Source: Glandiceps talaboti (taxonomy: Eukaryota > Hemichordata > Enteropneusta > Spengelidae). Taken from it: a stretch of 64,000 bases of DNA. Below the pieces are notes generated by a model. That model was given only the letters and a program-made list of their open reading frames with translations. It made no database searches and was not told the DNA's origin. Shown in pieces: positions 1 to 9,803 of this stretch. Within the stretch, counting starts at the first letter, position 1. The number at the start of each line of letters is the position of its first letter. The stretch lies in NCBI RefSeq assembly GCF_964340395.1, contig NC_135571.1, forward strand, positions 7,366,453 through 7,430,452. Direction: 5' to 3'. Both the position numbers and the translations under genes were made by a program.

Positions 1-1443
1 AATACACTCTTCAGACATAAAACCAACAAACATGCAAGATGGGCATGAAGAAAGAAAAGTTCATTCATATACAGCGCCCTCTAACATGGACGACTTGTAT
101 ACTTTTGTCTTTACTAACAATGCGTGTCCTCTCTTCTCTTCTTTCTGTGCTTCTAATTACGTGGATTTAATCAGTTGATTCTAATCGGTATTATTACATA
201 ATTGAAGGTTTAAAACCTGGGCTTATACTGATCCCAGCCGAAGGTGAGAAATTGTCACCAAAAAAAAAAGATTTTTAATATGTTTCATAATTTTTTGAAA
301 AATCATTGATGTTGTACTCTGTTATTTTTTTGGCATGTATTTCGATATTTTGCAACTTGTGTAGTTCACAGTGATGTAATAATGTTTGATGTGGTCAAAT
401 ACTTGTGTTAAATATTTTGTGTTATTAGTGTTGAGAATCTGTCTACTGTTTTCTGTTTTCTTTCTTATAATTACCTTGGATCCCTGTTTGTTTAATTAAT
501 TCACAACATCAGTTGCATACCTGTTCCAAATAGTTTTTTTGTATTTTGTGTACATGTTGGTGTTTTTGTAAAGGGTTGTATTAAAGTGGCCATATGGATG
601 AGGATTGGGTATTTATTTTGGATTTTTAATTTATTAAACAATTCTATCATGGCTTCCTCCTTGAAAAATCAATGTGAAACAACATTGACAAAGTCTGTGT
701 TTGTAAATCAATACATTTCAAAAAAGCTAAAAAAAAGTGTGTAAAAAGTTTGTTATTGTATGTACAATAACAAATATTTTACATGTTTATTTTCTGCAAT
801 TTATGAAGTTACAAACAATGACTTTGTATATGTTATTTCACATTGATTTTTCAAGTAGGAAGCCATGATAAAATTGTTTTATAAATTAAAAATCCAAAAT
901 AAATACCCAATCCCCATCCATATGGCCACTTTAAAGAAGGCAAAAGCTGTCTTGAGTTCCCCATGTATTTTACCATGAGATCCCAATGAAAATATCAATT
1001 TACATACTGGCCTTAAGAAAAATACTGTCGGTGATTTTTGCTAAGCTTTGTTTGAGAACCCAATGTAATTCTATTTTTACCATGCCACTGGGTATAAGTT
1101 TGTACACAAAAAGTTACAATTTGAGAAAAACAGGATCAGGAGGTATAACATGTAAGAGATGTGGTAAAATTACATCGATAGCACTCATGTACCAGTGCTT
1201 TTGTTAATACCAGTATGTAGGTAAAACAATATTACCCACCCCCCACCCCCCCATCTAGAAAAAATCACAAAAAAATTTGTCATCATTTTCACTTTAACCA
1301 CACCTCCTGTAATCAGGGTCCACGACCCAAGCAGAAACACTGCATGCATAAGTGGAAATAGTTTTTTTACTCACGTTAATGTTCTAGCTTTATTCGTTTT
1401 GATGAAACAATCTCTGAACAATATATAATGTATTTATTAACAG
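1..1443. other. non-coding sequence upstream of the first visible Bcl-2 family exon
   Basis: No coding exon is recognisable here. The stretch is AT-rich and is probably intron or 5' flank of the Bcl-2 family gene, whose first visible exon begins after an AG acceptor at 1442-1443. It carries a GCGCCCTC motif at 74-81 and a complete fold-back element at 581-934, listed separately. Short open frames, such as the one at 986-1207, show no domain or splice logic. Confidence 0.6.
581..934. mobile_element. fold-back MITE, family 1, copy 1
   Basis: The two halves are long, imperfect inverted repeats. The left end reads TTAAAGTGGCCATATGGATG and the right end is nearly its reverse complement, with TTAA at both tips. 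Inner landmarks are a TCAATGTGAAACAACATTGA-like segment mirrored by CACATTGATTTTTCAAGTAG, and a centre rich in TTGTTATTG/CAATAACAA. There is no coding capacity, so this is a non-autonomous DNA element. Related copies lie at 46512-46858 and 50881-51234. The terminal TTAA could be a target-site duplication of the piggyBac type, but that assignment is an inference. Confidence 0.85.
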
Positions 1444-3586
1444 ACATCAGCAGTGAAGAAGAATATAAACCATTCACAGAGAGAACTGCAGCGGAAAAAG
1501 ATCAACTTTATGAAAAGATTGCGAAAACATTGGCACGGATCGGTGACACAATCGCTGTTGATCATGAACTTGGTGAATCAACAGATTTGATTGGTGCTGT
1601 TGGTGGTGGAGGGATGTCACCAGACAAGAAAGGTAAGAATTTTAAATCCATTTATACCTATAAAAACAATGGTTTCTGCTAAGCTGAATAGATGGGTTGT
1701 ACTATTATTGATTTACGGGGACACTCAACAAGCATAACTGTTCTCAAAATATCAATGTGAAAATGGTAGGACCTGAGATAATCACATATATGTTAGGGGG
1801 TCTAATGCAAAACTTAAACCTAAGCGTAACTCCCTAGCTTTGTATAAATGTGTATCTGCTGTACACTCAGTCCACTCTTCTACATTCTTATCTGTCTTAG
1901 GGAGTCATACACTTCCATCTCAAACCACTTTAACTCCCTAGCTTTGTATAAATGTATCTATTTTACACTCAGTCCACTGTTCTACATTCTTATCTGTCTT
2001 AGAGAGTCACACTCTTCCATCTCAAACCATTCTAACTCCCTAGCTTTGTATAAATGTGTATCTATTTTACAATCAGTCCACTGTTCTGCACTCAGTATCA
2101 ACATTATGTAACCCACATTTTGATATAACTGTGATATTTTGTTATAACATGTTTCTCTCTTTTCTCTTTTTTTAAAAGAAATTGAAAAAGAAGAAGAGGA
2201 AATAAGAAAAGTTGAGGAAAATTTCACAGAGACGGATGCCCGCAACCTTGGAATTAGACTACGAGAACATGGCGACAGACGGTCAAGTTCAGAAATTGTA
2301 AGTTTTAAATTTTACTTAATATAAATAAGTATTACAAGATTCCTCAATTCCAGTTTTTAAAAAAATTTCCAGTTAAAAATAAATAAATAAAGAGTTTCTT
2401 TCTCCAGTGAACATTGCTTTGTATTACAGTATATCCTAATCTACTGAAAAGTAAGCAATATTGGGTGTCCTGATACATGGGTCTAAAATCAGTTTTTTGA
2501 GAACAGAAATGGCAAAATATTACTCTGTAGATCTAAGTAGACTGAAATCCTTACTTTACAACAAGCGAAGATTATTTGTTTTTCACAAATGTAACTTTTC
2601 TGGGAGAGCTCCCAGTATGCTGTATTCTAGTTACTGAGGTTTTACATGTAAGGATCGGATCGTAAGAGGGCACCCCCAGATTGGCAAAGTGAGGGCTAGA
2701 ATTTCGTCATGGCTGCTGAACGTATAGCAATACATAAATCCGAACAAAATGTGCATTAAAGAAATCTGTGTGTTCTGAAAAGAGTATTATGGTAGTGGTT
2801 AGGTGTGTTTTGATTACTGGCAGTCACTAATATAATAGTGAGAACAACATAGACAATTGTACATGTCTGCTGTCTGTAACCTACAATACTCAACTACATT
2901 TGTATTGTGGCTTACATGTCTGGCCTCAAAATAACTTATGAACAGCACTCCTAGTGGCCAAAGTATGAAATCTTTTATGTCTCGATCATCACAATATGGC
3001 ATATTCCAGAGTCTTTTACGAACAGCACTCCTAGTGGCCAAAGTAGGAAATCTTTTATGTCTCTGATCATCACAATATGGCATATGCCAGAGTCTTTTAC
3101 GAACAGCACTCCTAGTGGCCAATGTATGAAATCTTTTATATCACTAATCACAATATGACGTATTCCAGTCTCTTAAAGATTGTGAAATACAACATTTTCA
3201 TATATTTTAATATCTTCTTCTACTTGTCACTTTCAGCTTCAAATTCCACTCAACGTGCTGATTTCACTTGCAAAGAATACGACATATGATTCATTCAAGG
3301 GCGTCGCCCAAACCATGATTGGTGAGGACACCAGTGTGAGGGAGTTGGCATTGGTGTTTAAACTGACGAAAGATGTGCTCAAAGTGGCGGGTAAAACGCC
3401 GGCTGTCGTCAGAAAAGTTAGAGACAATGCCTTGACGTTTCTCAATGATAGGTTTGCAGAATGGATTAGCCAACAAGGTGGCTGGGTAAGTGTGATGCAG
3501 CGACTTTCGTTTAAAAACCCAGACACTAGCAGTAATGTGTGTGTGTCTGTGTCTGTATGTACATGTGTGTATATGCATGTGAGTGC

Positions 3587-3633
<47 letters not shown>

Positions 3634-4048
3634 TGTATCTACATGTGTGTATATGCATGTGAGTGCATGTATGTACGTGTGTGTGTGTGTGTGTGTGTGT
3701 TGTGTACATGTATGTTACATATGTTGTACATGTATGTTACATATGTATGTATGCATGTGTGTATGGGTATGTATGTATGTATGTATGTATGTATGTATGT
3801 ATGTATGTATGTATGTATGTATGTATGTATGTCTATGTATGTATGTCTGTCTGTCTGTCTCTGTCTGTCTGTCTGCATGCATGCATGCATGTATGTATGG
3901 ATGTATGTATGTATGTATGTATGTATGTATGTATTTATTTATTTCATGTAAAACTTACTACTGTTTCTGTATGTTTCACTTTCAGGGCTCTGTTGTAGAT
4001 GTAGATGTGTTGAAGAGCAGCTCAGAAGAAGAATCCGAAGTGGACTGA
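1444..4048 (+). CDS. Bcl-2 family protein, BAX-like (5' exons outside window), no C-terminal anchor
   Basis: Four exons are visible: 1444-1632, 2179-2297, 3237-3485 and 3986-4048 (stop TGA). All have GT-AG borders and compatible phases. The first carries a BH3 motif (IAKTLARIGDTI, with the invariant Leu and Gly-Asp pair). The second is acidic and charged. The third aligns with the BAX hairpin core: YDSFKGVAQTMI, then ALVFKLTKDVLKV, then a BH2-like helix ending in FAEWISQQGGW. The canonical BH1 Asn-Trp-Gly-Arg is absent (SVREL instead). The last exon encodes about 20 mostly acidic residues (KSSSEEESEVD) where BAX and BAK have a hydrophobic mitochondrial anchor. The expected role is control of mitochondrial outer-membrane permeability in apoptosis. 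BAX is the best fit; BAK or BID-like are alternatives. The N-terminal exons lie left of the window or were not recognised. Confidence 0.8.
1827..2110. repeat. about 103-bp tandem repeat in Bcl-2 family intron
   Basis: The segment TAACTCCCTAGCTTTGTATA recurs at about 1827, 1931 and 2033, giving a 102-104-bp period and about 2.7 copies. Each unit contains an ACTCAGTCCACTSTTCTACA block. It ends shortly before the acceptor at 2177-2178. A related ACTCCCTAGCTT segment occurs near 58800. Confidence 0.85.
2937..3170. repeat. about 82-bp tandem repeat in Bcl-2 family intron
   Basis: The block GAACAGCACTCCTAGTGGCC begins three times, at about 2939, 3019 and 3102. It is followed each time by AAATCTTTTATRTC and CACAATATG sequences, with small indels between copies. 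This is an ordinary short minisatellite with no coding sense. Confidence 0.85.
3538..3952. repeat. compound microsatellite (GT)n-(GTAT)n-(CTGT)n in last Bcl-2 family intron
   Basis: Long GT, GTAT and CTGT tracts occupy most of the intron between the BH2 exon (ends 3485) and the last coding exon (starts 3986). All long open frames here are low-complexity translations of the microsatellite and were not called as genes. Confidence 0.95.
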
Positions 4049-4664
4049 ACCTGACCTTTGACTCTCAAGTCAATCTTTCTGAGTGCGAGAATCAAAGGAA
4101 ACTTAGTCTTTCATTTTCACAAGAGACCATCCATGAGATGACATCATTCTCACATCCACGGCTGAAGTAATGAACAATTCCAACGTGTGTTTGTTTTTGT
4201 GAAAAATGAGTCCAGTTTCAATATTTTTGCATCTGTTTTTTCAATTGGCCCTAGTTAATTGGAACATTACAAAGATGATTACCCAGTAATTAAGAATTAC
4301 TTAAATATGTTTATATGCAGAAAGTGTCAACAAGTCCATCAGATGGGATTCCTTTTTGATATGCCAAGCCCTTAACTTAGGATTACATTTTTGAACCATG
4401 AGATGCTATTTGTGAGTGTATACATCTTCATCGCGGTGACACAAGCGACATTGTCTTTTTATGCATCTAATGTGTCAGATATGATGAAGCGTGTGGGTTT
4501 TTTTTGTATTTTATCACTAAGTGATTAAAAGTATCAGAGAGTGACACAGTTACAATGTACACTTCATGCAAGCCAAGCATAGTTCATGAAATATCAAGAA
4601 AATCATAGAAACTTTGAAATTTATAGTGTGGCACAACCAATGCATAATAATTAACCCTTGAAAG
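4049..4664 (+). other. probable 3' UTR and flank of the Bcl-2 family gene
   Basis: This follows the TGA at 4046-4048 and has no open frame of interest. No canonical AATAAA was noted close to the stop; an ATTAAA-type hexamer (GTGATTAAAAGT) occurs near 4521. The 59-bp satellite starts immediately downstream. Confidence 0.45.
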
Positions 4665-5666
4665 CCTGTTATCATATATCTAGGGTGTAATTACATAGAG
4701 TTACAGAAACCAAGTCATTAAAGCCTGACACCCTATATATAGGGTGTAATTACATAGAGTTACAGAAACCAAGTCATTAAAGCCTGATACCTTATATATA
4801 GGGTGTAATTACATAGAGTTACAGAAACCAAGTCATTAAAGCCTGATACCTTATATATAGGGTGTAATTACATAGAGTTACAGAAACCAAGTCATTAAAG
4901 CCTGACACCCTATATATCTAGGGTGTAATTACATAGAGTTACAGAAACCAAGTCATTAAAGCCTGACACCCTATATATCTAGGGTGTAATTACATAGAGT
5001 TATAGAAACCAAGTCATTAAAGCCTGATACCCTGTATTTACGGTGTAATTACATAGAGTTACAGAAACCAAGTCATTAAAGCCTGACACCCTATATTTAG
5101 GGTGTAATTACATAGAGTTACAAAAACCAAGTCATTAAAGCCTGACACCCTATATTTAGGGTGTAATTACATAGAGTTACAGAAACCAAGTCATTAAAGC
5201 CTGATACCCTATATATAGGGTGTAATTACATAGAGTTACAGAAACCAAGTCATTAAAGCCTGATACCCTATATTTAGGGTGTAATTACATAGAGTTACAG
5301 AAACCAAGTCATTAAAGCCTGACACCCTATATATAGGGTGGAATTACATAGAGTTACAGAAACCAAGTCATTAAAGCCTGATACCCTATATATAGGGTGT
5401 AATTACATAGAGTTACAGAAACCAAGTCATTAAAGCCTGATACCCTATATAGGGTGTAATTACATAGAGTTAGAGAAACCAAGTCATTAAAGCCTGACAC
5501 CCTATATATAGGGTGTAATTACATAGAGTTAGAGAAACCAAGTCATTAAAGCCTGATACCCTATATATAGGGTGTAATTACATAGAGTTACAGAAACCAA
5601 GTCATTAAAGCCTGATACCCTATATATAGGGTGTAATTACATAGAGTTACAGAAACCAAGTCATAT
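4665..5666. repeat. 59-bp satellite, about 17 copies, each with a 20-bp palindrome
   Basis: The segment AGTCATTAAAGCCTGA recurs every 57-61 bp (mostly 59), with a last partial copy at about 5660. Each unit contains a palindrome of the form ACACCCTATATATAGGGTGT, followed by AATTACATAGAGTTACAGAA. Variation is concentrated in the palindrome: TATATATA, TATTTA or TATATATCTA cores, and CAC or TAC entry. The rest is nearly invariant, which points to recent amplification or homogenisation. It is not a CRISPR array because there are no unique spacers. Confidence 0.95.
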
Positions 5667-5669
5667 CTG

Positions 5670-6450
5670 GGAGATTTAGATGAGTAGCTAAAAACAACTC
5701 CTGTGTTTTTGGTTGTAATAGTATAACTTGGCTTGTGTCTAGTATATTTATTACCTTTCCAGTAAACAGCGCCCCCTCTCACAGGGGAAAATAAACATAA
5801 AGTCCCAAGAAAGCTGATTCACTGAATACATTGGCGAATCAAAGTAGAAAAACTTATCAAAAAACATCAAGTCATATGATTTCAGTCAAACGGCAGATAG
5901 CGAATACTGCCTCTAGAAGTCAGAATATTCAAATTTCACCTTCAAATAATCTTTTTTTGTCACTAGAGGGCGTTGTACACAGGAAAGGTGTACTTCTTCA
6001 TTTCTTTAAACACACTAGAGGTGCTATTTATAACATATTTTTCTTAAAATATATTATTTTTGCAAGTGGACATTTATTAACAGGTTACAAACTTAAACTT
6101 AATATTGACCTTGCAGTAAAAAAACGCTTGACTTTTCTACATCTTTTGACGAAGTCATCAGTGAACTGATGTAAATTTCTCAAAATGTTTATTTATCAGG
6201 TGCAATATACAAATGTGTTGGGTTTCTAATATTTGCTTTAATTTATTTATTGATGGATTGAATTTTTTTGCTGTAATTTTCATTTCAGTGTGTTTCAGAT
6301 TTAATAAATACTTTTTCAGTTTACATATTGGTTAAGATTTCACGGTGAGTTTGTTGAAAATATATTCAATTTTGATTCTATCACAATTTAATGTAAAATA
6401 GTTAGTCTTGTCCAAAATGATTATTAGGAGATGAAGTAAGCAATTCTTGG
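5670..6450. other. non-coding stretch with two CTCF-like motifs
   Basis: No gene recognised. It holds GCGCCCCCTC at 5769-5778 and CACTAGAGGGCGTT at 5961-5974, both close to the conserved animal CTCF core, and a weaker CACTAGAGGTGC near 6011. The frame at 5831-6169 encodes 112 aa with no recognisable domain and is not called. Confidence 0.5.
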
Positions 6451-6806
6451 TACCCGTAATATCATTTTCCCTCATGCTAGAGGGTCAAAATAGAACAAGA
6501 AGGGTGACTTATTGTCATTACCTGTAATAGCATTTTACCTCATGCTAGAGGGTCAAAATAGAACAAGAAGGTTGACTTATTCTCAGTACCTGTAATAGCA
6601 TTTTACCTCATGCTAGAGGGTCAAAATAGAACAAGAAGGGTGACTTATTGTCAGTACCTGTAATAGCATTTTACCTCATGCTATAGGGTCAAATTAGAAC
6701 AAGAACGTTGACTTATTCTCAGTACCTGTAATAGCATTTTATCTCATGCTAGAGGGTCAAAATAGAACAAGACGCTTGACTTATTCTCAGTACCTGTAAT
6801 AACATT
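6451..6806. repeat. 68-bp minisatellite, 5 full copies
   Basis: The block TACCTGTAATAGCATTTTAC begins at 6451 (variant), 6519, 6587, 6655, 6723 and 6791, an exact 68-bp period. Every unit contains CATGCTAGAGGGTCAAAATA, whose CTAGAGGG core resembles the CTCF-like motifs on either side of the array. Confidence 0.95.
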
Positions 6807-8999
6807 AAGTATGATTCGTCAAATAGTACAGTCGATTCCCAAACTTGCATTAGAGAGCCATTTTAGTGAACAGACATGTTCACAGCAATATATGCTGCTA
6901 GAGGGCGCTTTTCAATATTGCCTGGTGGTCAAATAAAAACCCTCAACATGCAAGAGGTTAACCCAGATGATGTGAACTGCAACCTATTTAATCCAAGGAA
7001 ATTTCTTCATCAAATTGTACATACAAGCATCCTGTAGACAGTAAAAGTACTTTGTAAATTGGTTTTAATGTCTTCAATTTACTAGTATTTTAACCTCTTT
7101 CTTAAAGAAACAGTGTTCTTGTGCCTTTTCCACAAATGTAGACTATACCTTTATGATAGACCTTTTCAATGTAGTGCGCCCTCATGTGACAAAGTGGAGA
7201 ATACAATATGAGTTATGCTAGCGCCCTACAGAGGAGAAATTGAGAAATGTGTAAAATTGTTAAGTCTTACCTTGATTGAAAGATCCATCGCTGTTTACAC
7301 TGTTGGCGCTTTGGTTACATAAGCAAAAACCAGCTACAGATCTATCAGTCCATAGTCATGCAGGAATATTAAGTGATAACTCTTGGGGGCGCACATTACA
7401 TTTGATAGGTCTATTGAATTGTAAACTTTTAAGATTCTGTGCATCATGTAAACATGTAAAGAATTGGCTTTTCTACCTGCTGATATTTGGCAGGTCAAAG
7501 GTCGTGAAAATACTTATTGTAAAATTCATATTTGGATGGATGTTACTATTAAATGTGTATTACAACTATATTGTCAGTGTAGATCACAGTTTTAGAGTAC
7601 TCAAGAATTTTAACACCCAAAAAATATTGTAGGTTAAAGCATGTATCTGCATTAAATGCAGCCAGTTTTATATAGAAGTTAAGTCAACAATATAACCATG
7701 GTAACAGGGACAGTTACAGATCACAATAGATTGGACAATTAGTTGTTATGGCAACAGGGTTAAACTACTTTGTGAGTTATTTTGTTAATACTTGTCAAAG
7801 TGGTACAAAAATGTTAAAGGTCTCAAAAGAGATGTCGGAAATTTGGAATTCACTTTCAAGAAAGTTTCGACTCTGTGAGTAGAAATTTTTACTAAGTCTC
7901 AAAAAGTAGATTTGCCTTACACAAAAGTGTGCTGAGTACTAGTGCCTTGCAGTTATAGTACATACACTGAAATACTACCAAACTAAAGAGAGTATAGCAT
8001 TTCAAGCAAGTGGTACGATGTCGTTGACATCTTGCGCAATGTTTTTGTCGCAGATAACACAAACAAAATACAGGCAGTAATAGCACACACGCACATGAAA
8101 TGTTACATTTTATATCACTGTGACCACAAAATAAAGTTTTTTGGTTTGAATCTTCAATGTCTCATCTGACAGTGTTGATTTGTGCTCACATCACAGGGAG
8201 ATAAAATGTATCATCTTGTATGTGTGTGTGCACTGTGATAGAAATTTTCAAACACCAGCCACTTGTAAACTGTTATCAGATAGAAGCAAATGATAGATGT
8301 ACCCAGAAATGGTTGTACTTTTTCAGTGGATGTGTATTTCACTGTATAAAAGAGATATCATCATATACCCATTCAGTGGGTGACAGCGCCCTCACATTGA
8401 TGCAATAATTGCTATATCATGCCCATGCACACTTTGTCCAAATAAGGTCAGTTGCATAAATTACCGAACCATTATTTCTCCAAAATTAGGCTGTGATATT
8501 TTTTAATGTATTTTATCAGAGGGTATAGGATAAAACCTTTACAAACCGAATATGGGGTTTTGCGGACTTTAGTAATGCAACTTGCAGGCCCTCTTAAGGT
8601 CGGGCCCTAACGCTGTAGAATCTCGACCTGCAAAACCCATATCTGGTCGGTAAGATATTGCCAACCTTTCATTCTAGTCATAGAAAGATTTCATTTAGAA
8701 GTATCTCCACTAAACAGAGACCAGTCAACGAGTCAATAAAATTATTATTGAGAGTTTTTGCATTTTCACAAGCCAGAATATATTTTTCTGTGATGCAACG
8801 TAAACTAATAGTGTAGGAGGCTGTCATATAAATAACTGTGGTTTACAAAAATGAGTTTTAAAATTTGTGTCCTCGACATTTGATGCCAAACAATACTAGA
8901 GATGATAAGATTTTCATTTGTAGTCGTAATATGTTTTATGAATTCATAATTGATCTTACTGTACAGTACTATGGATTTTGGATTAATTGATAAATTCAC
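6807..8999. other. gene-free stretch with clustered GCGCCCTC motifs
   Basis: No exon with domain support was found on either strand. Exact GCGCCCTC/GAGGGCGC octamers lie at 6901-6908, 7176-7183 and 8386-8393, with a one-base variant (GCGCCCTA) at 7221-7228. The frame at 7276-7632 (118 aa) shows no known motif. Two genome-like short repeats (AACAGGG near 7704 and 7754) are trivial. Confidence 0.5.
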
Positions 9000-9282
9000 T
9001 GAGTGATTAATGATTGATCAGACAATCGATCAATCAATTGATCAACAATCGATAACCTAGTTTTGATTGGTTGATCAATTAAATGATGAGTAATTGATTA
9101 GTCTATTTGATGACAATTAATCAATTGCATGATTGAATGATAATTTGCATTATTATTGAGTGATTGATTATCTGATCAATTTAATGATTGATTGATTTGT
9201 CATTCAAATGATATTGATCAATGGAATGAATTCTCATATGATGCATTAATTGATCTACCAAGTGAATGATCGATTGAATAAC

Positions 9283-9339
<57 letters not shown>

Positions 9340-9361
9340 TGGAAATTGATGACTGATTGAT
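9000..9361. repeat. degenerate (TGAT)n/(GATTGATT)n tract
   Basis: A run of TGAT/ATCA-rich sequence with many TGATCA and CAATTGAT palindromes leads into a pure GATT tetranucleotide array at about 9282-9340. The degenerate flank looks like an old, mutated extension of the same microsatellite. Confidence 0.9.
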
Positions 9362-9435
9362 CAATATATCCTGACCTTTTATAGTTTCATTCGTTACTTG
9401 ACTTGTCATGTTCATTGATGTCTTTTTCCCAAGTT

Positions 9436-9803
9436 AGACCTAAAAAAAAATTGTTTGGTTCCGATTACCCGACCCCACCTAGATTTTCGCTGCCAACCCT
9501 AAACTATTTTTTACGTATTCGAGAAAAAAATAATAAAATCGCAAAAATTGTGAAGTCGCATGAGAAATATTGGATGTTGATATTGAGATCAACTTAAAAA
9601 GACAATATAAAACTGTTCTTCCAATCTGTAATGGCTGTACATCTGATAGGAAGAAATAAACAACACAGAGACCATTTGGAAAACAATGGAAAACCTGAAC
9701 TAGACACTCACACAGAAAAATAAAATAAAATAAAAAATCTACCTACCCCACCTATTCTAAAATTGAGCATAATCGGAACCACACAATTTTTTTGTATTAG
9801 GCC
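9436..9803. mobile_element. MITE, family 2, copy 1
   Basis: Terminal inverted repeats bound the element. The left end is GACCTAAAAAAAAATTGTTT followed by GGTTCCGATTA, and the right end is TAATCGGAACCACACAATTT followed by TTAGGCC. The interior is AT-rich and contains GACCCCACCTAG and CTCTTCCAATCTGTAATGGC-like blocks. There is no transposase. The same element occurs in the opposite orientation at 44890-45247. Confidence 0.85.

Noticed and set aside
3539-4048. Long open frames through microsatellites (also at 43214-43654, 53784-54411, 54787-55236, 60205-60922, 63025-63399)
   Set aside because: They encode only low-complexity Cys/Val/Met/Tyr, His/Thr/Ile or Tyr/Ile repeats and are open in several frames at once because the repeat lacks stops.
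4665-5666. Regular ~59-bp repeat considered as a CRISPR array
   Set aside because: The whole unit is repeated; there are no unique spacers, and the context is an animal genome.
7276-7632. 118-aa plus-strand ORF
   Set aside because: No domain, no splice context, atypical composition and no similarity recognised; consistent with chance.
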